From contig NZ_CP014145.1 in NCBI RefSeq assembly GCF_001542775.1, forward strand, positions 2,418,001 through 2,482,000: 64,000 nucleotides of DNA, written 5' to 3'. Origin of the DNA: Microterricola viridarii (GTDB lineage Bacteria > Actinomycetota > Actinomycetes > Actinomycetales > Microbacteriaceae). The translations under genes and the position numbers were made by a program. Below the pieces are notes generated by a model, which saw only the letters and a program-made list of their open reading frames with translations, made no database searches and was not told where the DNA came from. Each line of letters opens with the position of its first letter. Positions within the stretch are counted from its first letter, which is position 1. Of the stretch, positions 32,652-40,786 are shown piece after piece.

Positions 32652-32719
32652 TGCGCCCCGACCCCGCCGTGACCGCACTACCCACAACCGCGAACGCGGG
32701 CGAAACGGAGATGCCGTGA
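32651..32719 (+). other. 22-codon coupling frame between LivMG and LivF
   Basis: ATG 32651 overlaps the fusion gene stop (TGATG). The frame ends in TGA 32717-32719, which overlaps the GTG start of the livF-like gene (GTGA). Its last codons repeat the end of the upstream gene almost exactly (GGCGAAACGGAGATGC against GGCGAGACGGAGATGC), so it may stem from a small tandem duplication. Whether a peptide is made is unknown; its likely effect is translational coupling. Confidence 0.35.
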
Positions 32720-33417
32720 GCACACTCATCCTTGACGACGTGACCGTGAGCCGCGGGGCCGGGCCGGTGATCTCCGGTGTGAGCCTCGAGCTGCACCAGG
32801 GCCGCATCACTGCCCTCGTCGGCCCCAACGGCGCAGGCAAGACCAGCCTGCTCGAGTCGATCTCCGGGGTGATCGCCGCGTCATCCGGCAGCATCACCCT
32901 CGACGGCGACGCAATCCGGCCGCTCTCCCGCGTGGCCCGCGCCCGCCGCGGCATCGTGCACATCGAGCAGGGCCGCGCCGTCTTCCCGTCGCTGACCGTG
33001 CTCGAGAACCTGCGGCTGACCGCGCGCACCCCGGCCGACCTGGATGCCGCGCTCGCGCACTTCCCCGAGCTGCAGAAACGCCTCGGCACGGCCAGCGGTC
33101 TGCTCTCCGGCGGCGAGCAGCAGATGGTGGTGCTCGCCCGCGCCTTCGCCGCGCACCCCAAGTTCCTGCTGATCGATGAGATGTCGCTCGGCCTGGCACC
33201 GGTCGTGTTCATGCGCCTGCTGCCCGTGATCGAGCAGATCGCGGCGGGCGGGGTCGGCGTGCTGCTCGTCGAGCAGTTCACGAACCTCGCGCTCGGCGTC
33301 GCGCAGGACGCGCTCGTCGTGGCCGGCGGCCGCGTCGGCTTCCACGGTTCGGCGGCCGAGCTGCTGGCCGCCCCCGAGCTGCTGCACAGTGCCTACTTGG
33401 GCGGCGCCGCCGCCTAG
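32716..33417 (+). CDS. LivF-type ABC transporter ATP-binding protein
   Basis: The product has 233 residues with intact ATPase motifs: Walker A 'GPNGAGKTSLLESISG', signature 'LLSGGEQQMVVLARAFA', Walker B 'FLLIDEMSLGLAP' and 'VLLVEQF' for the H-loop region. It completes the LIV importer together with the ATPase domain of the fusion protein. GTG 32716 is preferred because of the coupled upstream frame and an ACGGAG site. The frame is open further upstream but that part reads as antisense-like filler. Confidence 0.9.
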   Translation: MSTLILDDVTVSRGAGPVISGVSLELHQGRITALVGPNGAGKTSLLESISGVIAASSGSITLDGDAIRPLSRVARARRGIVHIEQGRAVFPSLTVLENLRLTARTPADLDAALAHFPELQKRLGTASGLLSGGEQQMVVLARAFAAHPKFLLIDEMSLGLAPVVFMRLLPVIEQIAAGGVGVLLVEQFTNLALGVAQDALVVAGGRVGFHGSAAELLAAPELLHSAYLGGAAA

Positions 33418-33425
33418 GCCGTCCC

Positions 33426-33458
33426 GGGGCGGCGCCGCCATGTGGCGGCCGCCGCCCC
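33426..33458 (+). terminator. terminator hairpin after the LIV operon
   Basis: GGGGCGGCGCCGCCA (33426-33440) pairs with TGGCGGCCGCCGCCCC (33443-33458), a very GC-rich stem with one bulge, 9 bp after the livF stop. It lies between convergent genes and could serve both. Confidence 0.65.
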
Positions 33459-33461
33459 TGT

Positions 33462-33517
33462 GTTCACAGCCCGGCGTTCACAGCCCGGCGTTCACAGCCC
33501 GGCGTTCACAGCCCGGC
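33462..33517. repeat. four perfect 14-bp tandem repeats
   Basis: The unit GTTCACAGCCCGGC is repeated four times without mismatch (33462-33475, 33476-33489, 33490-33503, 33504-33517). The last unit contains the stop codon of the adjacent minus-strand SDR gene, so expansion has occurred exactly at the gene end. The 14-bp unit is not a multiple of three. Confidence 0.9.
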
Positions 33518-34318
33518 GTGGTCGAGCGCGAGCGTCGGCACGTCGACGATGTGGGCACCGCCGTCGGCGACCAGCACGGCGCCGGTCATGTAGGAGGACT
33601 CGCCGGAGCCGAGGAAGCGCACGATCGAGGCGATCTCGGCCGGGGCTGCCGCACGGCCAAGCGGCACGTCGGCGGTCACGAGCTCATAGCCCTTGTCCCG
33701 CCCCTCGAACCCGGCGGCGCGGGCGAACTCGTCCATCTCTGCGTCCGCCATCGGTGTCTGCACCCAGCCGGGGCAGACGGCGTTGACGCGCACGCCCAGG
33801 CGGCCGTAGTCGCGTGCCAGGGTGCGGGTCAGTCCAATCAGGGCATGCTTGCCGACCGTGTAGCCGGCCACGCTCGGGCCGGCGAAGAGCCCGGCCAGCG
33901 ACGACACGACCACGATCTGCCCCTTCGCCTCGATCAGGGCTGGCAGGCTCTCCCTGGCCATCACGAAGGCGCTGCTGAGGTTGCTCCGCAGCGCCTCGTC
34001 CCAGGCCGCGTCGTCGGTGTCGAGCACCGTCGCGAGACCGTGGCCTCCGGCGTTGGCCACCAAGACGTCGAGGCGCCCGAAGCGCTCAAGAACCGTGGCC
34101 ACGGCTGCCCTGGCCGACGCCGAATCGGCCGCGTCCGCGACGACCGCGATGCCACCGATCGCGTCGGCGACCGCGTGCAGCGGTTCGGCCCGGCGCCCGA
34201 GCACGGCGACGTGTGCTCCCTCTGCCGCGTAGCGCTCGGCCACGGCGGCGCCGATGCCCGTGCCGCCACCGGTGATCATCACGACGCGTCCTTCGTTGCG
34301 CGCTCCTGCGTATCCCAT
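33506..34318 (-). CDS. SDR family oxidoreductase
   Basis: The product has 270 residues: 'VVMITGGGTGIGAAVAERYA', 'VLVANAGGHG', and a catalytic region 'SVAGYTVGKHALIGLTRTLA' (Tyr-x3-Lys), then 'RVNAVCPGWVQTPMAD'. The start at 34318 ('MGYAGARN') is used because the longer frame runs into the palindromic repeat. It resembles 2-hydroxycyclohexanecarboxyl-CoA or 3-oxoacyl reductases, but the substrate is unknown. It follows the APC permease and another SDR gene on the same strand. Confidence 0.88.
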   Translation of the reverse strand: MGYAGARNEGRVVMITGGGTGIGAAVAERYAAEGAHVAVLGRRAEPLHAVADAIGGIAVVADAADSASARAAVATVLERFGRLDVLVANAGGHGLATVLDTDDAAWDEALRSNLSSAFVMARESLPALIEAKGQIVVVSSLAGLFAGPSVAGYTVGKHALIGLTRTLARDYGRLGVRVNAVCPGWVQTPMADAEMDEFARAAGFEGRDKGYELVTADVPLGRAAAPAEIASIVRFLGSGESSYMTGAVLVADGGAHIVDVPTLALDHAGL

Positions 34319-34368
34319 GACTCTCTCTTTCTTCTCTATGTATCTCTCTCCCCACGCCCGACCCCCAC

Positions 34369-34437
34369 TTCCGTTGAGAGCGGTCAAATGGCCGATTTCC
34401 GCCTCGAAAAGTGGCCATTTGACCGCTCTCAACGGAA
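34369..34437. repeat. long palindrome, copy 2 of the dispersed element
   Basis: Perfect 25-nt arms (34369-34393 and 34413-34437) around a 19-nt centre. The arms begin TTCCGTTGAGAGCGGTC and continue AAATGGCC, matching the outer arms of the palindrome at 6341-6411; only the centre differs. It lies between two SDR genes on the same strand, so bidirectional termination is not its only possible role. Confidence 0.8.
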
Positions 34438-34481
34438 CTTGGGAGGGGGTGGGAGGGAGTGGGGTGGGGTGGGTGGGTGGG

Positions 34482-35252
34482 TCAGGCGGGGAAGCTGGAG
34501 CGGGCCGTGTAACCGAAGTCGCTGAGCAGCGCGGCGCCGTTGACGGGGCGCGAGCGCACCGAGCTGAGATAGAGCACGTGCTGGGCGACCTCGTCGGCGC
34601 TCTGCACCGGGTAGTCGGCGCCGGTGAAGCCGTGCTCGTGCAGCCCGAGGTCGGCCCGAGAAAGCGGGGTGTCGACGATGGACGGGCAGACGGCGTTGAC
34701 GCGGATCCCCTCCCCCGCAGCGGAAAACTCCACGGCGAGCGCCTTCGCCAGTTGCACCAGCGCCGCCTTCGATGAGCAGTAGGGCACCATGCCGGGGGCC
34801 GCTACAACGGCGGAGTCGCTGGCCAGGAACACGATGCTCGCGGCATCCGCTGCGCGCAGCCAGGGCAGGGCAGCGCGCACCAGCAGGAATGCGCCGCTGA
34901 CGTTCACGGAGAAGACGGCATTCCACTGGGCGAGGCTGATCTGCTCCAGCGCGGCACCGAACGGGCCGGAGATGCCGGCGCAGCTGACGAGGTGGTCGAT
35001 GCCGCCGAGCTCGCGGGCTGCGGCAGAGACGGCGTCGGCTACGGCCCGCTCGTCGGTGACGTCGCAGACGAACGCGGCCACGCGCGCCCCGTTGGCCGCG
35101 AGCCCGGCATGGGCCGCGGCGAGTGCCGGAGCGTCTCGGTCGAGCATTGCGACCAGCGCGCCCTCCTCGGCGAAGGCATGCGCGGTGGCCAGCCCGATGC
35201 CGGAGGCCGCACCGCTGATGACAACGGTGCGGCCCCCGAGCGCGAGATCCAT
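34482..35252 (-). CDS. SDR family oxidoreductase
   Basis: The product has 256 residues: 'TVVISGAASGIGLATAHAFA', 'LVSCAGISG' (a variant NAG motif) and 'MVPYCSSKAALVQLAKALAV' (catalytic Tyr-x3-Lys). ATG 35252 lies 2 bp after the permease stop, so it is translated from the permease transcript. A longer open frame across the permease is an antisense-like shadow. The product probably oxidises a pathway alcohol. Confidence 0.9.
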   Translation of the reverse strand: MDLALGGRTVVISGAASGIGLATAHAFAEEGALVAMLDRDAPALAAAHAGLAANGARVAAFVCDVTDERAVADAVSAAARELGGIDHLVSCAGISGPFGAALEQISLAQWNAVFSVNVSGAFLLVRAALPWLRAADAASIVFLASDSAVVAAPGMVPYCSSKAALVQLAKALAVEFSAAGEGIRVNAVCPSIVDTPLSRADLGLHEHGFTGADYPVQSADEVAQHVLYLSSVRSRPVNGAALLSDFGYTARSSFPA

Positions 35253-35254
35253 GA

Positions 35255-36790
35255 TCAGGCGTTCTCCGCCTCGCCCAGCTGGGCCGTGGCCGCGTCGGCG
35301 CCGTGGCCGATGCGGGCGTAGACCTCCGGGTTGCGGCGGCGGATGCCGTAGCCCCACACCACACCGATGAGGCCGGGCAGGATCGCTATGGCCGGCAGCA
35401 GGAAGGTGGTGGCGTTCGACTCGGCCTGGCCGAGCAGCACGTCGAAGTTGCTGAGGATCAGCACGAGGATCGCGGTGAGTGCGACGGCCGCGACCAGCGG
35501 CGCGACGAGGCGGCTGCCGATGCCGACGCCGCGGGCGTCCTTGCGGAAGAAACCAATAACGGCCACGGACACGACGGCCATCAGCAGCACCAGGCCGAGC
35601 GCGCCGGTGTTGGTGAGCCAGGTGAACAGGGTGATCACGGGGTAGGGGCCGGACTCCGGGTTCCAGCCGGCCTCGCCGATGGCGAAGGCCAGCACCACGA
35701 CGACGGCGATCACCGTCTGGGTGAGCGAGCCGACCCACGGGGCGCCGGTGGAGCGGCGCACGGATGCGAGCTTCGCCGGCAGCACGCCCTCTCGGGCCAG
35801 AGAGAAGAAGTAGCGGGCGACCGCGTTGTGGAAGCTCACCAGCGCGGCGAAGATGCTCGTGATGAACAGCACCGACATGATGTCGACCCAGATGACGCCC
35901 AGGTTCTCGGCGACGAAACCGAAGAACAGCGGCGGCCCCGCCTCCTCCGGCGAGATGCCGGCCGGGTCTGTGATCTTGTCGACGCCGATGCCGAGGGCGA
36001 GCGCCCAGGCGGAGAGCGCGTAGAAGACGCCGATGACGGCGACGGCCAGGAACGTGGCGCGCGGGATGGTGCGGCGCGGGTCTTTCGACTCCTCACCGTA
36101 GATGGCGGCCTGCTCGAAGCCCATGAACGCCGCAATGCCGAAGGCGAACACGGCGCCGACACCGGGCACGAACAGGGAGGCCGGGCTCATCGGCTCGGTG
36201 GAGAAGCCGGCCGCCGGGTTCGAGAACGCGACCACGTCGAAGACGATCACGACGAGGAACTCGAGCGCGACGAGCACGCCGAGCACCTTGGCGGAGAGGT
36301 CGACCCGGTTGACCCCCATCACGCCGACGATGCCGATGCCGACGAGCACACCCACCCACCACGGGATGTCGAGGCCGGTCTTCTCTGCGATGAGCATCGA
36401 CACCTGGAAGCCGAACATGCCCCAGATGCCGATCTGCATCATGTTGTAAGCGACGAGCGCCACCAGCGAGGCGCCGACGCCGGTCGGGCGGCCGATGCCC
36501 TGGGCGACGTAGGCATAGAACGCGCCGGCGTTGTTGATGAAGCGGCTCATCGCCGCGTAGCCGATGGCGAAGATCGCCAGCGCGGCGGCCAGCAGCAGGA
36601 AGGAGATCGGCACACCGGCGACGTGCGTCACCGAGAAGGTCGAGGTGACACCGCCGGCGATCACGGTGAGCGGCGCGGAGGCGGCCACGATGAGGAAGGC
36701 AACGGCGAGGACGCCGAGCTTGCGGCGTTCGGGGGCCGGGGCTCCGGCGCGCGCGGGGGCGGCCTGGGCCGTCGAGGGTGTGCTGCTCAC
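35255..36790 (-). CDS. APC superfamily amino acid/amine permease
   Basis: The product has 511 residues and about 12-14 membrane segments. APC hallmarks are 'FLIVAASAPLTVIAGGVTST', 'INNAGAFYAYVAQGIGRPTG' and 'GFEQAAIYGEESKDPRRTIP'. Members import amino acids or amines. The start is GTG 36790, with an AAAGGAG site 8 nt upstream; the longer frame lacks any such site. It is divergent from the copper amine oxidase gene, which makes an amine substrate likely. Confidence 0.92.
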   Translation of the reverse strand: MSSTPSTAQAAPARAGAPAPERRKLGVLAVAFLIVAASAPLTVIAGGVTSTFSVTHVAGVPISFLLLAAALAIFAIGYAAMSRFINNAGAFYAYVAQGIGRPTGVGASLVALVAYNMMQIGIWGMFGFQVSMLIAEKTGLDIPWWVGVLVGIGIVGVMGVNRVDLSAKVLGVLVALEFLVVIVFDVVAFSNPAAGFSTEPMSPASLFVPGVGAVFAFGIAAFMGFEQAAIYGEESKDPRRTIPRATFLAVAVIGVFYALSAWALALGIGVDKITDPAGISPEEAGPPLFFGFVAENLGVIWVDIMSVLFITSIFAALVSFHNAVARYFFSLAREGVLPAKLASVRRSTGAPWVGSLTQTVIAVVVVLAFAIGEAGWNPESGPYPVITLFTWLTNTGALGLVLLMAVVSVAVIGFFRKDARGVGIGSRLVAPLVAAVALTAILVLILSNFDVLLGQAESNATTFLLPAIAILPGLIGVVWGYGIRRRNPEVYARIGHGADAATAQLGEAENA

Positions 36791-36897
36791 GGAATCTCCT
36801 TTGATTCGACTGGTGGCCGGTGCCGGCCACGCTCCGTGCGGGTAGTCACCAGTGTGTCCGGCCCGGGCGGCGAACACTGTGTTGTGGGCGCACGCCA

Positions 36898-36914
36898 CTT
36901 GTCTGGGTGGGAAC
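36898..36914. promoter_or_regulatory. candidate AraC operator between permease and amine oxidase genes
   Basis: CTTGTC (36898-36903), 6 bp, GGAAC (36910-36914), the same spaced motif as upstream of the ADH and LIV genes. It lies 107 bp from the APC permease start and 194 bp from the amine oxidase start, so it could serve either gene. The rest of the 317-bp gap shows no gene. Confidence 0.5.
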
Positions 36915-37107
36915 AACGGCGGGCGAGTCCCTCGATCTCGATACGGCCGTAGACGGTCTACTCGATCAGCGGGAAGTGCACGGCGGGCACTCACAGTCAA
37001 GTCACTCACGCTCGCAGACAAGTCGGCCCCTCGTGCACGGCCGATACTGGAAGCAGGTAGCTACCGCAGCGCCGCCCATCCTGGCCTGCACCTTGTAAGG
37101 AACTGCA

Positions 37108-39120
37108 ATGACGCACACCCCCGACACCCTGCACACCCACGCGGTCGCGTCCAGCGAGCCAGCCGCCGTGCGACACCCGCTCGACCCACTGACGGCGGAG
37201 GAACTCACCGCCGGCCGCGCGATCCTCGTGGCCGCCGGACTGCTCGGCGAGACGGTGCGCTGCGCCCAGGTGCTGCCCGTCGAACCGGACAAGGAGGTCG
37301 TCGCCAGCTTCGCCCCCGGCGACGCGATCGAACGCCGCGTGCACTACGTGCTGCTGGATGTCGCCACCGGCGTCGCCTCGGAGGCCGTCGTCTCGATCAC
37401 CGGCAACGCCGTCGTCGAGCAGCTCTCGCTCTCCACCGACCAGCCGCCGTACGGCCAGCCGCAGTACCTGTTCGAGGAGTACGACCGCGCGGCAGAGATC
37501 GCGAAGTCATCGCCGGAGTGGCGCGCCGCGATGACCCGCCGCGGCCTCGCCGACCGCATCGAGCTCGCCTTCTGCGCGCCACTCGCCCCCGGCTTCTTCG
37601 GCCGGGACGACGAGGTCGGGCGCCGCGTCATCCGCTCGCTCACCTTCTTGCGCGACTTCGAGGAGGACAGCCCGTGGGCGCACCCCGTCGAGGGGCTGAT
37701 CGTGCACATCGACCTGACCACCGGCAGCGTGCTGCGGGTCGAGGATGACGGCGACGTGCCCGTTCCCGCTGCCTCCGGCAACTACAGCGTCGACGCCGTC
37801 GGCCCGGCCCGCACCTCGCTGAAGCCGATCGAGATCACCCAGCCCGAGGGGCCGAGCTTCCACGTAGACGGCTCGCACGTGGAATGGGAGAACTGGAAGT
37901 TCCGGGTCGGCTTCAACGCCCGTGAGGGCCTCGTGCTGAACCAGGTGAGTTTCCGCGACGGCGACGAGGACCGCCCCGTGCTGCACCGCGCGAGCGTGCC
38001 GGAGATGGTGGTGCCCTACGGCGACACCACGTCGACCCGGTTCTGGATCAGCTACTTCGACGCCGGCGAGTACCTGCTCGGCAAGAACGCGAACTCGCTG
38101 GCACTCGGCTGTGACTGCCTCGGCGTCATCCACTACTTCGACGGCTTCGTCGCCGACGACCACGGCCACCCGGTGAAGATCCCGCAGGTCGTCTGCATGC
38201 ACGAGGAGGACTATGGGATCCTCTGGAAGCACACCGACCTGCAGGGCAAGAGCGAGGTGCGCCGCAGCCGCCGCCTCGTGGTCAGCTACTTCAGCACCAT
38301 CGGCAACTACGACTACGGCTTCTTCTGGTACTTCTACCTAGACGGCACCATCCAGGTCGAAGCGAAGGCCACCGGCATCGTCTTCGCCGGCGCCGGCCAC
38401 CCCGGCGAGGCGAACCCGCACGCGCCGGAGATCGCCCCCGGCGTCTTCGCCCCGGTGCACCAGCACCTGTTCTGCGCGCGCCTCGACGTCGCCATCGACG
38501 GCGAGGACAATGTGCTGCACGAGGTCGACGTCGTCGGGATCCCGATCGGCGAGAAGAACCCGTACGGCAACGCGTTCACCTGGACCTCGACCCCGTTGAA
38601 GTCCGAGCAGGAGGCGCAGCGCCTGGCCGCCCCGGCCGCCGGCCGCACCTGGGAGGTGCAGAGCGCGCACCGCACCAACCACGTCGGCAAGCCGACCGCG
38701 TACCGGCTCTACCCGCAGGGCGGGCCCACGCTGATGGCCCAGCCGGAGTCGACCGTGCACGGCCGCGCCACGTTCGCGACCAAGCACCTCTGGGGCACCG
38801 CTTTCGACGCCGCCGAGCGCTTCCCCGCCGGCGACTACCCGAACGCGCACCAGGGCGGCGCCGGACTGCCGGCCTGGACGGCGGCCGACCGTGACCTCGA
38901 CGGCACCGACATCGTGCTCTGGCATGTCTTCGGCCCGACCCACGTGCCGCGTCCGGAGGACTGGCCGATCATGCCCGTCGACTACTCCGGTTTCATGCTC
39001 AAGCCGCACGGCTTCCTCGACCGCAACCCGGCCCTGGATGTGCCGGAGGGCGTCACGCCCGGTGCCACGGCCGGCGGCTGCGCCAGCACCGGCGACGCCG
39101 TCTGCAACTGCGGACACTAG
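37108..39120 (+). CDS. tynA: copper-containing primary-amine oxidase (TPQ enzyme)
   Basis: The product has 670 residues. It oxidatively deaminates a primary amine to the aldehyde, ammonia and H2O2. The topaquinone precursor is Tyr401 in the consensus 'STIGNYDYG'. The catalytic base is Asp318 ('SYFDAGEYLLG'), and the copper ligands are His451 and His453 ('HQHLF') with a third at about His560 ('TKHLWGT'). All are present, so the enzyme should be active. It lacks a signal peptide, like cytoplasmic Arthrobacter enzymes. The C-terminus is Cys-rich ('GGCASTGDAVCNCGH'). Neighbouring APC permease, MoaF-like and dehydrogenase genes suit amine catabolism. Confidence 0.96.
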   Translation: MTHTPDTLHTHAVASSEPAAVRHPLDPLTAEELTAGRAILVAAGLLGETVRCAQVLPVEPDKEVVASFAPGDAIERRVHYVLLDVATGVASEAVVSITGNAVVEQLSLSTDQPPYGQPQYLFEEYDRAAEIAKSSPEWRAAMTRRGLADRIELAFCAPLAPGFFGRDDEVGRRVIRSLTFLRDFEEDSPWAHPVEGLIVHIDLTTGSVLRVEDDGDVPVPAASGNYSVDAVGPARTSLKPIEITQPEGPSFHVDGSHVEWENWKFRVGFNAREGLVLNQVSFRDGDEDRPVLHRASVPEMVVPYGDTTSTRFWISYFDAGEYLLGKNANSLALGCDCLGVIHYFDGFVADDHGHPVKIPQVVCMHEEDYGILWKHTDLQGKSEVRRSRRLVVSYFSTIGNYDYGFFWYFYLDGTIQVEAKATGIVFAGAGHPGEANPHAPEIAPGVFAPVHQHLFCARLDVAIDGEDNVLHEVDVVGIPIGEKNPYGNAFTWTSTPLKSEQEAQRLAAPAAGRTWEVQSAHRTNHVGKPTAYRLYPQGGPTLMAQPESTVHGRATFATKHLWGTAFDAAERFPAGDYPNAHQGGAGLPAWTAADRDLDGTDIVLWHVFGPTHVPRPEDWPIMPVDYSGFMLKPHGFLDRNPALDVPEGVTPGATAGGCASTGDAVCNCGH

Positions 39121-39130
39121 GGCGCGTCTT

Positions 39131-39165
39131 CCACACGGGTGGCGAAGCTCGCGCCACCCGTGTGG
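39131..39165 (+). terminator. terminator hairpin after the amine oxidase gene
   Basis: Perfect 14-bp stem CCACACGGGTGGCG (39131-39144) with CGCCACCCGTGTGG (39152-39165) and a 7-nt loop, starting 10 bp after the stop codon. Confidence 0.75.
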
Positions 39166-39210
39166 GGTGAAGTCGCCGGTATCGGGTGCATGGCCCGGTA
39201 CCGTGGGACG

Positions 39211-39744
39211 ATGCCCATCGCCACGTGTGACACCGTACTGATCAACGGCAGCGTCGGCACGGGGAAGACAACCACGGCCGAGGCGCTTGGCGAAGAGTTG
39301 GCACGGTGCGGCATCCCCGGCGCGGTTATCGACGTCGACTGGTTGCGCCGATCGTGGCCCGCGCCGGTCGACGACCCGTTCCGAACCGCGCTGGCGCTGG
39401 AGAATCTGCAGGCGATCGCCTCGAATTTCCGACGTGCCGGCGCACGCGTGCTCGTGGTCGCCACCGTGGTCGAGACGCGTGACGAACTGCAGCGCAGCAC
39501 AACTGCGCTCGCTTCACGACGGCTGCTGCACGTCCGATTGAGCGCGCACTCCGACACAGTGCTCTCGCGACTGACCAGACGGCACAACGACGATGAGGCC
39601 GCGCTGCGCTGGCACGCACGGCGTCACCCCGAGCTGGCGGGGGTTCTCGACCGAGCCGGCTTCACCGATGAGCTACGCATCGACACCACTGACAGCTCGG
39701 CCGCGGAGATCGCGCGACAGATCCTCGCGACCATCGTCAAGTGA
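39211..39744 (+). CDS. AAA/ATP-binding P-loop protein, kinase-like
   Basis: The product has 177 residues. Walker A is 'INGSVGTGKTTTAEALGEEL'. A DWLR segment ('VIDVDWLRRSWPAPVDDPFR') and a C-terminal 'LTRRHNDDEAALRWHARRHP' lid-like region resemble small-molecule kinases of the shikimate/gluconate kinase fold. ATG 39211 is chosen because the frame upstream runs through the terminator hairpin. The substrate is unknown and it does not obviously belong to the catabolic region. Confidence 0.7.
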   Translation: MPIATCDTVLINGSVGTGKTTTAEALGEELARCGIPGAVIDVDWLRRSWPAPVDDPFRTALALENLQAIASNFRRAGARVLVVATVVETRDELQRSTTALASRRLLHVRLSAHSDTVLSRLTRRHNDDEAALRWHARRHPELAGVLDRAGFTDELRIDTTDSSAAEIARQILATIVK

Positions 39745-39962
39745 ATTGTGCGGCGACACGCCACGCCCCCGCCAGCGAACGGGAGACACGCAGCAGTCCG
39801 CGGCATTCGCCACGCCAGCGAGGAAGTGGGGGCTGCGCTCGGGCACGAAGCGTGGTTGAGTGACGGCATGACCGGCAATCCCCCGTCGACTCCGACGCGA
39901 GCTCGGCGAGCGCACACGCCGACGAACCACACACCGGTGGCATCGCCCAGAAACTCAACTGG

Positions 39963-40616
39963 TTGCGCGCCGGGGTGCTAGGCGCCAATGACGGCATCGT
40001 CTCGGTCGCCGCGGTGGTGGTCGGCGTCGCCGGGGCAACCAGCAACACCGGCGCCATCCTCACGGCCGGCACGGCGGCCCTCGTCGGCGGTGCCATCTCG
40101 ATGGCGCTCGGCGAGTATGTGTCGGTAAGCAGCCAGCGCGACACCGAGCACGCCCTGATCGCCAAGGAGTCGCGGGAGCTCGCGGAGATGCCGGACCAGG
40201 AGCTGGCCGAGCTCGCGGGCATCTACCGGGCAAAGGGCCTCTCGGCCGAGACGGCGCAGCAGGTCGCGGTCGAGCTCACCGCCCACGACCCGCTCGCGGC
40301 ACACCTCTCGGCCGAGCTCAACATCGACCAGAACGACGTGGTCGGCCCCTGGCATGCCGCATACGCCTCGGCGATCGCCTTCACCGTGGGGGCGATCCTG
40401 CCGATGCTCGCGATTCTGCTGCCGCCGGAGGCGTGGCGGGTGCCGATCACCTTTGTGGCGGTGCTGATCGCCCTCGCCGCGACGGGCGCCATCGCCGCAC
40501 AGCTCGGCGGGGCGCCGAAGGGGCGCGCCATGCTGCGGGTCGTGATCGGCGGTGCGCTCGCCCTCGTTGTCACCTTCGCGATCGGCCTGCTGCTCAACAC
40601 GAGCGGCGTCGTCTAG
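39963..40616 (+). CDS. VIT1/CCC1 family transporter, 5' end apparently frameshifted
   Basis: The family sequence begins here with TTG ('LRAGVLGANDGIVSVAAVVV'), but VIT proteins normally have a further ~30 residues. The same frame upstream reads a family-like 'HTGGIAQKLNW' with no start codon before a stop at 39859. An ATG at 39868 in another frame reads 'MTGNPP' and then stops at 39979-39981. Adding one C to the C5 run at 39880-39884 would join both into one protein. The remaining 217 residues hold about five membrane spans with the typical charged loop. The family transports Fe/Mn out of the cytoplasm. Confidence 0.75.
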   Translation: MRAGVLGANDGIVSVAAVVVGVAGATSNTGAILTAGTAALVGGAISMALGEYVSVSSQRDTEHALIAKESRELAEMPDQELAELAGIYRAKGLSAETAQQVAVELTAHDPLAAHLSAELNIDQNDVVGPWHAAYASAIAFTVGAILPMLAILLPPEAWRVPITFVAVLIALAATGAIAAQLGGAPKGRAMLRVVIGGALALVVTFAIGLLLNTSGVV

Positions 40617-40626
40617 ACCGGGCGCG

Positions 40627-40692
40627 CTCTTCGCGCATCGTCAACCCCTGTGCCGCAGGGGTCAATTGCGCTCGGATGCCGCGCCCTAACGT
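40627..40692 (+). promoter_or_regulatory. conserved promoter element, copy F (MoaF-amidohydrolase operon)
   Basis: The 40 nt at 40627-40666, starting CTCTTCGCGCATCGTCAAC, match 59913-59952 at 37 of 40 positions. Both contain GTCAAC-N3-TGT (here 40640-40651) and GGTCAAT, followed 20-21 bp later by a -10-like TAACGT / TATCGT. It precedes the moaF-like start at 40787 by 120 nt. Confidence 0.6.
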
Positions 40693-40786
40693 AGGTGAGG
40701 ATCCTGCATCGGCGTGCGCCTCGACAGAGCGCGCACACGCACCGCCGAGCACGGCTCCCCGCCGACATCCCTCCAGGAAGGCCACC

